A DNA stretch of 14,230 nucleotides. Source: Deinococcus sp. GTDB lineage: Bacteria > Deinococcota > Deinococci > Deinococcales > Deinococcaceae. The stretch is from assembly GCF_030523985.1 (NCBI RefSeq), contig NZ_JAUNHK010000073.1, forward strand, positions 1 through 14,230, read 5' to 3'. The notes under the pieces are model-generated. The model had not been told where the DNA came from. It searched no databases and worked only from the letters and a program-made list of their open reading frames with translations. Below, piece after piece: positions 7,811-14,230 of this stretch (the first letter of the stretch is position 1; each line of letters opens with the position of its first letter). A program made the translations under genes and the position numbers.

Positions 7811-8473
7811 ATGCCTGAGCGTTTTCACCCCACCCAGACGGTGACAGCCCGCTTTCTGCGGATGCTGAGCATCATCCTGGAAATGCTCGGCGCCATCCGC
7901 GACGCCGACGAACGGGCCGAATTCGCGGGCCTGACGGCGCGGGCCAGGATTCTGGAAGCCGAGACCAATGCCCTTGAACACGAAATCGAAGATGCTTGCC
8001 TCGCCGCCTTCGCTGCCGGATTGAGTGAATCGGAGCTGGCCTTTCACCTGATGGTCTTCCGCAGCCTCGGCAATCTGGAACGGGTCGGTGACTACGCTTT
8101 CAGCGTGGCCCGCGATATGGAAACCTACGCCCCCCGCGCCCGCAGCGCCACCCTGCAAGACCTGCTGCCCCTGATTCGGCTGCTCTCCGAAATGGTCGAG
8201 CGCCTCGCCTACGCCTTTGCCGAGCGCGACCTGAGCGCCGCCCGCGAGGTCATGCAAATCGACTTCGAGCAGGTGGACTCGCTCTACGAGCAGATGCACC
8301 GCGCCAGCCTGACCCGCCTGATGGAGCGCCCCGAAGACAACGAGGTGGCCTTGACCGCCGGACGCATGGCCCGCAACCTGGAGCGGCTGGGCGACCATCT
8401 GGTGAATGTGGCCGAGCGGCTGGAAACATTGATGACGACCCAGAACCGACGCGCGAACCTGCCCCTGCACTGA
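7811..8473 (+). CDS. phoU: Phosphate signalling regulator PhoU
   Basis: A 220-residue, all-helical cytoplasmic protein that links Pst transporter state to the phosphate sensor kinase and restrains uptake when phosphate is plentiful. Two PhoU repeats are visible. Each carries the signature helix with E-x-x-x-D metal ligands: NLERVGD with E90/D94, and NLERLGD with E191/D195, the latter followed by NVAE. Length fits the family (usually 210-240). It follows pstB but is cut off from it by a strong terminator and has its own -10 box, so it may be made independently of phosphate supply. Residues 1-10 precede the first helix and the ATG is the only sensible start. Confidence 0.94.
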   Translation: MPERFHPTQTVTARFLRMLSIILEMLGAIRDADERAEFAGLTARARILEAETNALEHEIEDACLAAFAAGLSESELAFHLMVFRSLGNLERVGDYAFSVARDMETYAPRARSATLQDLLPLIRLLSEMVERLAYAFAERDLSAAREVMQIDFEQVDSLYEQMHRASLTRLMERPEDNEVALTAGRMARNLERLGDHLVNVAERLETLMTTQNRRANLPLH

Positions 8474-8528
8474 CGCCCTGTCCTCTCCCCTACGCGATTT
8501 GGCAGAGGCCGGATTTTCCCCGGCGCTC

Positions 8529-8534
8529 TAGACT
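8529..8534 (+). promoter_or_regulatory. -10 box of the M3 peptidase gene
   Basis: TAGACT matches the TANNNT -10 pattern and ends 7 nt before the ATG, with no Shine-Dalgarno between, which suggests a leaderless transcript. No well-spaced -35 is visible. A small hairpin (8508-8524, extended by GAG/CTC) abuts it. Confidence 0.5.
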
Positions 8535-8541
8535 TGAGCCA

Positions 8542-10332
8542 ATGACACCATTGACCGAGATGCCGCGCTGGAGAACCGACGACCTCTACGCCGGACTGGA
8601 CGACGTCCGCTTCGAGAGCGACCTTCAAGCCCTGAGCACCGACGTGGGCGAACTGGAAAGGCTGTTCGACCGCCTGGACATTCGCCAGGACGGGGCCGCC
8701 GTGACCGCTGGGGCGCTGGCGCAGACCCTTGACCAGCTCAACGACCTGACCCGGCGACTGGGGCAAATACGGGCATATATCAACGCCTTTACGTCCACCG
8801 ACAGCCGCGACACCCTGGCCCAGCAGAAGATGGGTCAACTGACCACGTTGGCGCTGCCGCTGGGGCCGCTGCACTCGCGCCTGACCGCCTGGGTGGGCGA
8901 CCTGAGCGACCCCGAACTTCAGGCCCTGCTGGACGGTTCGGAGACGCTGCGGGGCCACGAGCATTTCCTGCGGCTGTCTGTGCGCTACGCCCGGCACCAG
9001 ATGTCGCCCGCCGAGGAAGAACTGGCCGCCCTGCTGCGTCCGAGCGGCGCGGGCGGCTGGGCCAAGCTGCACGGCAACTTCACCAGCCAGTTGCGCGGCG
9101 AGTACAGGGGCGAAAGCCTGCCCGTCACGGCGCTGCGGGCCCTCGCCACCGACCCCGACGAAGCGGTGCGCCGCGACGCCTACCACGCCGAGCTGAAGGT
9201 CTGGCAGGAGAGCGACACCGTCACCGCCGCCTGCATGAACGGGGTCAAGGGCGAGAGCGGCACGCTGGCCCGCCGCCGGGGATTCGCGGAGCCGCTGGAA
9301 GTCAGTCTGCTCGGCAACGGCATAGACCGGGCCACGCTGGACGCCATGCAGGGCGCGGTGGTGCGGTCGCTACCGGACTTCCGCCGCTACTTCGCGGCCA
9401 AGGCGCGTGCACTGGGCAAGGAGCGGTTGGACTGGTGGGACCTGTTCGCGCCGCTGGGCGAATCGCAGACCGAGTGGACCTACCAGGCCGGAGCGAAGTT
9501 CGTGGAGCAGCAGTTCCGGGGTTACTCGGCCAAGCTGGGCGACTTCGCTGCCCGCGCCTTTGCCGAGGACTGGGTGGACGCCGGGCCGCGTGACGGCAAG
9601 CGCGGCGGAGCCTTCTGCATGGGGTGGCAGGGCGACGCCAGCCGCATCCTGATGAACCACAGCCCCAGCCTGGACAGCGTGTCCACCCTGGCCCACGAAC
9701 TCGGGCACGGCTACCACAACTTGGTCAAGGCCGAGCGCACGCCCCTGCAAAAGCAGACCCCGATGACGCTGGCCGAAACCGCCTCCATCTTCTGCGAAAC
9801 GATTGTGCAGAACGCGGCGCTGGCACAGGCGACGGGACCGGAGAAGCTGTACGTCCTCGAAACGCAACTGCTGGGACACGCGCAGGTCGTGGTGGACATC
9901 CACAGCCGTTTCCTGTTCGAGCGGGCCGTGTTCGAGAAACGGGCCGAGCGCGACCTGACCGCCCAGGAACTCTGCGACCTGATGACCGGAGCGCAGCGCG
10001 AAAGCTACGGCGACGTGCTGGCGACGCTGCACCCCTACATGTGGGCCGTCAAGCCGCACTACTACGGCTCCACCTTCTACAACTACCCCTATACCTTCGG
10101 GTTGCTGTTCGGGCTGGGCCTCTACGCGCAGTACGAGCAGGCCCGCGCCCAGGGTCAGGAAGCCGAGTTTCAGCGCCGCTACGACGACCTGCTCAGCCGC
10201 ACCGGACTCGCCGACGCCCGCACGCTGGCGCAGGATTTCGGCATCGACCTGCACGCGCCGGACTTCTGGGAAGGCAGCCTGAACCTGATTCGCCGCCAGA
10301 TTGACGACTACGAGCGGGCCGTGCGCGGCTGA
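8542..10332 (+). CDS. pepF: M3 family zinc oligoendopeptidase (PepF-like)
   Basis: A 596-residue cytoplasmic metallopeptidase that cleaves short peptides. The zinc motif is H385-E-L-G-H389 (AHELGHGYHN); the third ligand is probably E412 in AETAS, 23 residues after H389, matching the E-x-x-S context of the M3 family. The N-terminus, with WRTDDLY near residue 10, is typical of the PepF/M3 clade. Near the C-terminus HYYGSTFYNYPYTFG supplies the His/Tyr residues that contact substrate in this family. There is no signal peptide. It stands alone between phoU and the tRNA gene. The likely role is peptide recycling or degradation of signal-peptide fragments. Exact specificity cannot be read from sequence, and the symbol is given by clade only. 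Confidence 0.93.
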   Translation: MTPLTEMPRWRTDDLYAGLDDVRFESDLQALSTDVGELERLFDRLDIRQDGAAVTAGALAQTLDQLNDLTRRLGQIRAYINAFTSTDSRDTLAQQKMGQLTTLALPLGPLHSRLTAWVGDLSDPELQALLDGSETLRGHEHFLRLSVRYARHQMSPAEEELAALLRPSGAGGWAKLHGNFTSQLRGEYRGESLPVTALRALATDPDEAVRRDAYHAELKVWQESDTVTAACMNGVKGESGTLARRRGFAEPLEVSLLGNGIDRATLDAMQGAVVRSLPDFRRYFAAKARALGKERLDWWDLFAPLGESQTEWTYQAGAKFVEQQFRGYSAKLGDFAARAFAEDWVDAGPRDGKRGGAFCMGWQGDASRILMNHSPSLDSVSTLAHELGHGYHNLVKAERTPLQKQTPMTLAETASIFCETIVQNAALAQATGPEKLYVLETQLLGHAQVVVDIHSRFLFERAVFEKRAERDLTAQELCDLMTGAQRESYGDVLATLHPYMWAVKPHYYGSTFYNYPYTFGLLFGLGLYAQYEQARAQGQEAEFQRRYDDLLSRTGLADARTLAQDFGIDLHAPDFWEGSLNLIRRQIDDYERAVRG

Positions 10333-10340
10333 GCCGCCGG

Positions 10341-10385
10341 GGGCGCGACGGTCCTGGCTAGACGCCTCTCAGGACCGCTGCGCCC
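10341..10385 (+). other. Long GC-rich hairpin without U-tract after pepF
   Basis: GGGCGC (10341-10346) pairs with GCGCCC (10380-10385), and CGGTCCTG (10349-10356) pairs with CAGGACCG (10370-10377). A 2-nt internal loop separates the helices and the apical loop is 13 nt. It starts 9 nt after the pepF stop and ends 5 bp before the -35 box of the tRNA promoter. It probably serves as a 3' end or mRNA-stabilising structure. The lack of a following T-run argues against a standard intrinsic terminator. Confidence 0.6.
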
Positions 10386-10389
10386 ACAC

Positions 10390-10418
10390 TTGCACGATTC
10401 GGGGGGCCATGCTACTAT
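10390..10418 (+). promoter_or_regulatory. Sigma-70-type promoter of tRNA-Asn
   Basis: TTGCAC (10390-10395) and TACTAT (10413-10418) are separated by 17 bp, the ideal spacing. Transcription would start near 10425, about 30 nt before the mature tRNA. This is the clearest two-box promoter in the window. Confidence 0.8.
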
Positions 10419-10451
10419 CCCTCTCGCGCCGGAAACGGCCCGCCACCACAG

Positions 10452-10532
<81 letters not shown>

Positions 10533-10539
10533 CAGAAAG

Positions 10540-10564
10540 TCCCCGTCAGATGGCGGGGATTTTT
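10540..10564 (+). terminator. Intrinsic terminator of the tRNA-Asn unit
   Basis: TCCCCGTC (10540-10547) pairs with GGCGGGGA (10552-10559), including one G-U pair, around the 4-nt loop AGAT. TTTTT (10560-10564) follows directly. It begins 10 nt after the tRNA CCA end. Confidence 0.92.
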
Positions 10565-10644
10565 CTTTGCTTATCGGCGACGCAGGCCGCGCAAATCCGC
10601 AATTCCGTATAAAGACACCCTGCGCCGCGTGAATGGGCGGGCGC

Positions 10645-10652
10645 TATACACT
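10645..10652 (+). promoter_or_regulatory. -10 region of the DUF697 gene
   Basis: TATACA (10645-10650) overlaps TACACT (10647-10652). The latter ends 6 nt before the ATG, again implying a leaderless mRNA. No Shine-Dalgarno and no clear -35 are seen. A TATAAA at 10608-10613 is an alternative -10 that would leave a leader of about 45 nt. Confidence 0.5.
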
Positions 10653-10658
10653 CCATTC

Positions 10659-11258
10659 ATGCTGCCCCCACTCGTCAAACAGGTGCTCGACAACTTCAAT
10701 TTCGATGTGGACTCCGACCTCAGCCCCGAGGAAAACGTCGAACAAGTCGTCAAGAGTGCCGCGCTGCTCTCCGGCGCGATTGCCGCCGAACCGATTCCCT
10801 TCGCCGACACGCTCCTGATTACGCCTGTGCAGGCCAAGATGGTGCTGCACATCGGCAAGATTTACGGTTTCGACGTCACCCCTGAGCGTGCCCGCGAGAT
10901 TGCCCAGGAACTCGGCGCGACCCTCGCTTACGGCATGGTGGCCCGGCAGGTCATGCGCGGCGTCGCCAAGATGGCCCTTCCGCTGATTGGCGGCCTGATC
11001 ACTGCCCCTGCCGTCTACGGCTGGACTTTTGCGCTTGGCCGCATCGCCCAGAACCACTTCGAGCGCCGCGCCCTCGGCCTGCCCCCAGCCAACCGCAAGG
11101 AGCAGACCCAGGTGATTCAGGAGTCCAAGGCCCAGTCGCGCCGGGTGCTGCCCAGCCCGCAAGACTTCAGCGACCTCGCCTCCGAGCTGCGCCGCCGCGC
11201 CGAGGAAAAGAGCAAGAGCCTCGAAGAAGGCAACCGCGACAGCAACCGCTCCTCCTGA
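10659..11258 (+). CDS. DUF697-family protein of unknown function
   Basis: A 199-residue protein. Two hydrophobic, Ala/Gly-rich segments (about 30-68 and 85-133) flank the Pro-x-Pro-x-Ala-Asp element E44-PIPFAD-50, followed by Q58 and IGKIYG, the pattern of the DUF697 domain. That domain also occurs at the C-terminus of YcjF-like membrane proteins and some Era-like GTPases, but no GTPase domain is present here. The tail (about 140-199) is highly charged, rich in Arg, Glu, Lys and Ser, and probably a disordered or coiled cytoplasmic region. The frame is open back to 10470, but that would overlap the tRNA. The ATG at 10659, preceded by a -10 box, is preferred. Membrane association is likely; its function and partners cannot be told. 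It is monocistronic, with a terminator after it. Confidence 0.85.
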   Translation: MLPPLVKQVLDNFNFDVDSDLSPEENVEQVVKSAALLSGAIAAEPIPFADTLLITPVQAKMVLHIGKIYGFDVTPERAREIAQELGATLAYGMVARQVMRGVAKMALPLIGGLITAPAVYGWTFALGRIAQNHFERRALGLPPANRKEQTQVIQESKAQSRRVLPSPQDFSDLASELRRRAEEKSKSLEEGNRDSNRSS

Positions 11259-11280
11259 GCGCCATACTTCTCCCCACCTG

Positions 11281-11314
11281 GCCGACCTCCTCCTGGTCGG
11301 CTTTTTGCTTTTTT
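11281..11314 (+). terminator. Intrinsic terminator after the DUF697 gene
   Basis: GCCGACC (11281-11287) pairs perfectly with GGTCGGC (11295-11301) around a 7-nt loop. TTTTT follows, then GC and TTTTTT. It lies 22 nt after the stop. Confidence 0.93.
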
Positions 11315-11349
11315 CTCCCGGCCTTCACGTCTGCGGCCCCATTTCGTAC

Positions 11350-11355
11350 TACCCT
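11350..11355 (+). promoter_or_regulatory. -10 box of the lipoprotein gene
   Basis: TACCCT (TANNNT pattern) ends 5 nt before the ATG; an overlapping TACTAC (11347-11352) ends 8 nt before it. No Shine-Dalgarno is visible, so this is another candidate leaderless start. No -35 could be assigned. Confidence 0.4.
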
Positions 11356-11360
11356 GAGCC

Positions 11361-12383
11361 ATGCCAAGAATTTCACTCTTTTGTCTAGGTCTGGGCCTCT
11401 TACTGACAGCTTGTGGAAATTCTCCCTCGGAAGGAGTCAAGCCAGACACGGCCACCATCGCCCTGCTGAGCGAGAAAGAGCGCGGCGAGGTCATTCTCAA
11501 CGACGAACTTCTGGAGCTGAGTGTCGACCTCAAGGGACTGACCGACGTGCAAAAGGTCGTGTTCTACCGCAACAGTCAGGTGCTGGGCGAAGACACGACC
11601 GCTCCCTACACCTGGCGCGACGAGGTCAACGACAACAGTAAGGCCATCTACCAGGCCGTGGCCTACACCAAGAATGGGCGTGATTTCAGCAACACGCTGG
11701 AGCTGACCCCCAACCTCAAGCCCCGACTGACGCGACTGAGCGGCACCCTGTACGACGCCGACAGCCTGGACTACCCCTTGCAGACGGCCCTCTGGAAAGG
11801 GGGTCAGGGCGAGATGCTGCTCAAGGTGGGCGGCACGGTGGTGGCGCGTGGGCCGCTGGCTGCCGACGGCAAATTCGATATGACGCTGCTCAACCCGGCA
11901 AACGGCCTGCTGACCGCCGCGACTCCGGAGAACCTGTATGCCTTCACGGGACTCCAGGGCTGCACGGGCAAAGTCGTGGCGAACGCCGCCACCGCCAACA
12001 CGTCCCCCCGACTCGCACTCGCCCATGCCGAGGTCGCGGCCACCCGGAGCGGGGTCGCTGCGCCGGTCGACGTGCTGCCGCCCACCCCTGTGGATATCGG
12101 CGGGCAGGTCAAGCAAATCTCCTATCTGTACACCGGTGCGCTGGTCTACGCGACGAACGCAGTCAACATGGAAGGAAGCCTGTCCTGTCCCCGGACGACC
12201 AACGTGAACACCACGCTCGACTTCCGCCTGTCGCTCGCCAAGGGCTGGAACAAGATCACCCAGCAGTACACCCTCAACCCCAATGACCCACGTCTGGGCA
12301 AGCTCATCTTCTCGACCGGCTTTCCCAAGGAAGAAAAATGGGTGGTGCTGCCCACCAACCTGGGCCTGCCCCTCGTGCGCTGA
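11361..12383 (+). CDS. Lipoprotein with Ig-like domain, function unknown
   Basis: A 340-residue predicted lipoprotein. A short hydrophobic signal ends in lipobox LTAC with the lipidated Cys at C18, followed by G19-N20, so it should be anchored outside the cytoplasmic membrane. Residues about 30-115 read as an Ig-like beta-sandwich. The stretch VVFYRNSQVLGEDTTAPYTW is typical of bacterial Ig domains of the Big_7 type. Residues about 120-340 were not recognised; they are rich in alternating hydrophobic strands and contain only two cysteines, C201 and C276, possibly a disulfide. No catalytic motif is seen. The first 30 codons use AGA, CTA, TTA, GGA and TTT, unlike the rest of the gene. It is monocistronic. 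It could be a cell-surface structural or binding protein; that is a guess from architecture. Confidence 0.87.
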   Translation: MPRISLFCLGLGLLLTACGNSPSEGVKPDTATIALLSEKERGEVILNDELLELSVDLKGLTDVQKVVFYRNSQVLGEDTTAPYTWRDEVNDNSKAIYQAVAYTKNGRDFSNTLELTPNLKPRLTRLSGTLYDADSLDYPLQTALWKGGQGEMLLKVGGTVVARGPLAADGKFDMTLLNPANGLLTAATPENLYAFTGLQGCTGKVVANAATANTSPRLALAHAEVAATRSGVAAPVDVLPPTPVDIGGQVKQISYLYTGALVYATNAVNMEGSLSCPRTTNVNTTLDFRLSLAKGWNKITQQYTLNPNDPRLGKLIFSTGFPKEEKWVVLPTNLGLPLVR

Positions 12384-12407
12384 GACAGGCTTGCCTGCCT
12401 GACTGCC

Positions 12408-12437
12408 TTGACCCTCTGCCCCGCGACACGCCACAAT
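12408..12437 (+). promoter_or_regulatory. Promoter of the glyS leader
   Basis: TTGACC (12408-12413) and CACAAT (12432-12437) are spaced by 18 bp, placing the transcription start near 12444, just before the T-box stem I. The -35 matches five of six consensus bases and the -10 four of six. Confidence 0.65.
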
Positions 12438-12443
12438 AGGCGC

Positions 12444-12651
12444 AGGCGTTGAACCGCAGGAGTACCGCGAACATCACCCACGAGCGAGCCTGAGACGGTG
12501 AGAGTCAGGCGGGGTTAGAGACGCGGGAAGGGCAGCGGGGAGCCAGAACAGGTCTGAAAGGTGCTGGCGAGGGCCAGAACTGGGGTGGAACCGCGCATGT
12601 CCCGTGCGTCCCCGGATAGGTCGGCAACGACTTGTCCGGGACGTTTTTTTT
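12444..12651 (+). ncRNA. Glycine T-box riboswitch of glyS
   Basis: The leader senses uncharged tRNA-Gly and lets transcription continue into glyS. Lower stem I is CCGC (12454-12457) with GCGG (12535-12538). The specifier loop has AGTA (12461-12464) opposite GAA (12527-12529), then specifier codon GGC (12531-12533) followed by a purine. The stem above is CCGCG (12465-12469) with CGCGG (12522-12526). The distal hairpin GCCTGA/TCAGGC (12488-12493, 12505-12510) exposes a GGTG (GNUG) motif. A stem III-like hairpin is GCCAG/CTGGC (12542-12546, 12564-12568); no stem II is evident, as in other glycine T-boxes. The antiterminator is CTGGGG, bulge TGGAACC (12586-12592), GCGCA/TGCGT, CCCCGG (12580-12615). 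The bulge UGGA would pair with tRNA ending UCCA, matching discriminator U of tRNA-Gly. Confidence 0.93.
12607..12651 (+). terminator. T-box regulatory terminator of glyS
   Basis: CGTCCCCGGAT (12607-12617, one bulged C) pairs with GTCCGGGACG (12634-12643). An inner helix AGGTCG/CGACTT is capped by a GCAA tetraloop (12624-12627), and eight T (12644-12651) follow. Its 5' arm reuses TGCGT-CCCCGG of the antiterminator, so the two structures exclude each other: the switch that tRNA binding controls. Confidence 0.93.
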
Positions 12652-12709
12652 GATGATGGTCGATGGTTGATAGAAAAATCCTTTCCCCATCAACCATTGA
12701 CCATCATCA
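12651..12709 (+). repeat. AT-rich palindrome between T-box terminator and glyS RBS
   Basis: A 21-nt arm (12651-12671) pairs with 12689-12709 with one G-U pair (12662/12698) and no mismatch. Inside the 17-nt loop GAAA (12673-12676) can pair with TTTC (12682-12685). Each arm is built of near-identical 7-nt units, ATGGTCG and ATGGTTG on the left, CAACCAT and TGACCAT on the right. It overlaps the last T of the terminator and ends 6 nt before the glyS Shine-Dalgarno. It is much less GC-rich than its surroundings. It may be an intergenic repeat element that landed in the leader; copy number is unknown. Confidence 0.75.
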
Positions 12710-12728
12710 GCGACTGAAAGGAGCCAAG

Positions 12729-14230
<1,502 letters not shown>

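Noticed and set aside
8508..8528. A small hairpin before pepF as a phoU terminator.
   Set aside because: Its T-run is in the loop and not after the stem, and the -10 box follows at once. No support as a terminator.
12384..12407. A CAGGCTTGCCTG near-palindrome after the lipoprotein gene as a terminator.
   Set aside because: The stem has only a 2-nt loop if fully paired and no T-run follows; not enough evidence.

Overview
The window is GC-rich chromosomal DNA with strongly G/C-biased third codon positions and all intact genes on the + strand. It most likely comes from a Deinococcus species. That is inferred from four things: the protein sequences, an alpha2-type glycyl-tRNA synthetase under a T-box leader, -10 boxes lying only 5-8 nt before start codons (leaderless mRNAs are common in Deinococcus), and a Pst transport operon of this style. 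Nothing looks recently transferred. No insertion sequence, CRISPR array, phage gene or pseudogene was seen.

Layout. (1) 1-3494: two translationally coupled half-transporters of the ABC exporter superfamily, the first cut by the window edge. Complementary defects in their ATPase motifs show that they form a heterodimer. (2) 3495-7754: the high-affinity phosphate uptake locus pstS-pstC-pstA-pstB. It is preceded by four TGACA-type units at exactly 11-bp spacing, which is the geometry of a PhoB/PhoP (Pho box) site. A terminator follows pstS and another follows pstB. (3) 7796-8473: phoU, the phosphate-signalling regulator, on its own short promoter. (4) 8529-10332: an M3-family zinc oligoendopeptidase, followed by a long hairpin without a U-tract. 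(5) 10390-10564: a complete tRNA-Asn(GTT) transcription unit with consensus promoter, tRNA with encoded CCA, and intrinsic terminator. (6) 10645-11314: a small DUF697-type membrane-associated protein of unknown function. (7) 11350-12383: a lipoprotein with an Ig-like N-terminal domain and an unrecognised C-terminal part. (8) 12408-14230: promoter, glycine T-box riboswitch with terminator, an unusual AT-rich palindrome, and glyS, cut a few codons before its end.

How the parts work together. PstS captures phosphate outside the cytoplasmic membrane, PstC/PstA form the channel, PstB powers it, and PhoU links transporter state to the phosphate sensor; no phoB/phoR pair lies in the window. The pstS promoter should therefore be induced by phosphate starvation. 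The terminator after pstS probably makes the binding protein more abundant than the membrane complex. glyS should be induced when uncharged tRNA-Gly accumulates. Its leader carries a GGC specifier and a UGGA T-box bulge, consistent with tRNA-Gly(GCC) bearing discriminator U.

Most of the window is ordinary housekeeping DNA. The items most worth a second look are regulatory: the Pho-box array with a second imperfect cluster upstream, the glycine T-box, the palindrome built from 7-nt units between the T-box terminator and the glyS ribosome binding site, and the hairpins at 4863-4901 and 10341-10385.
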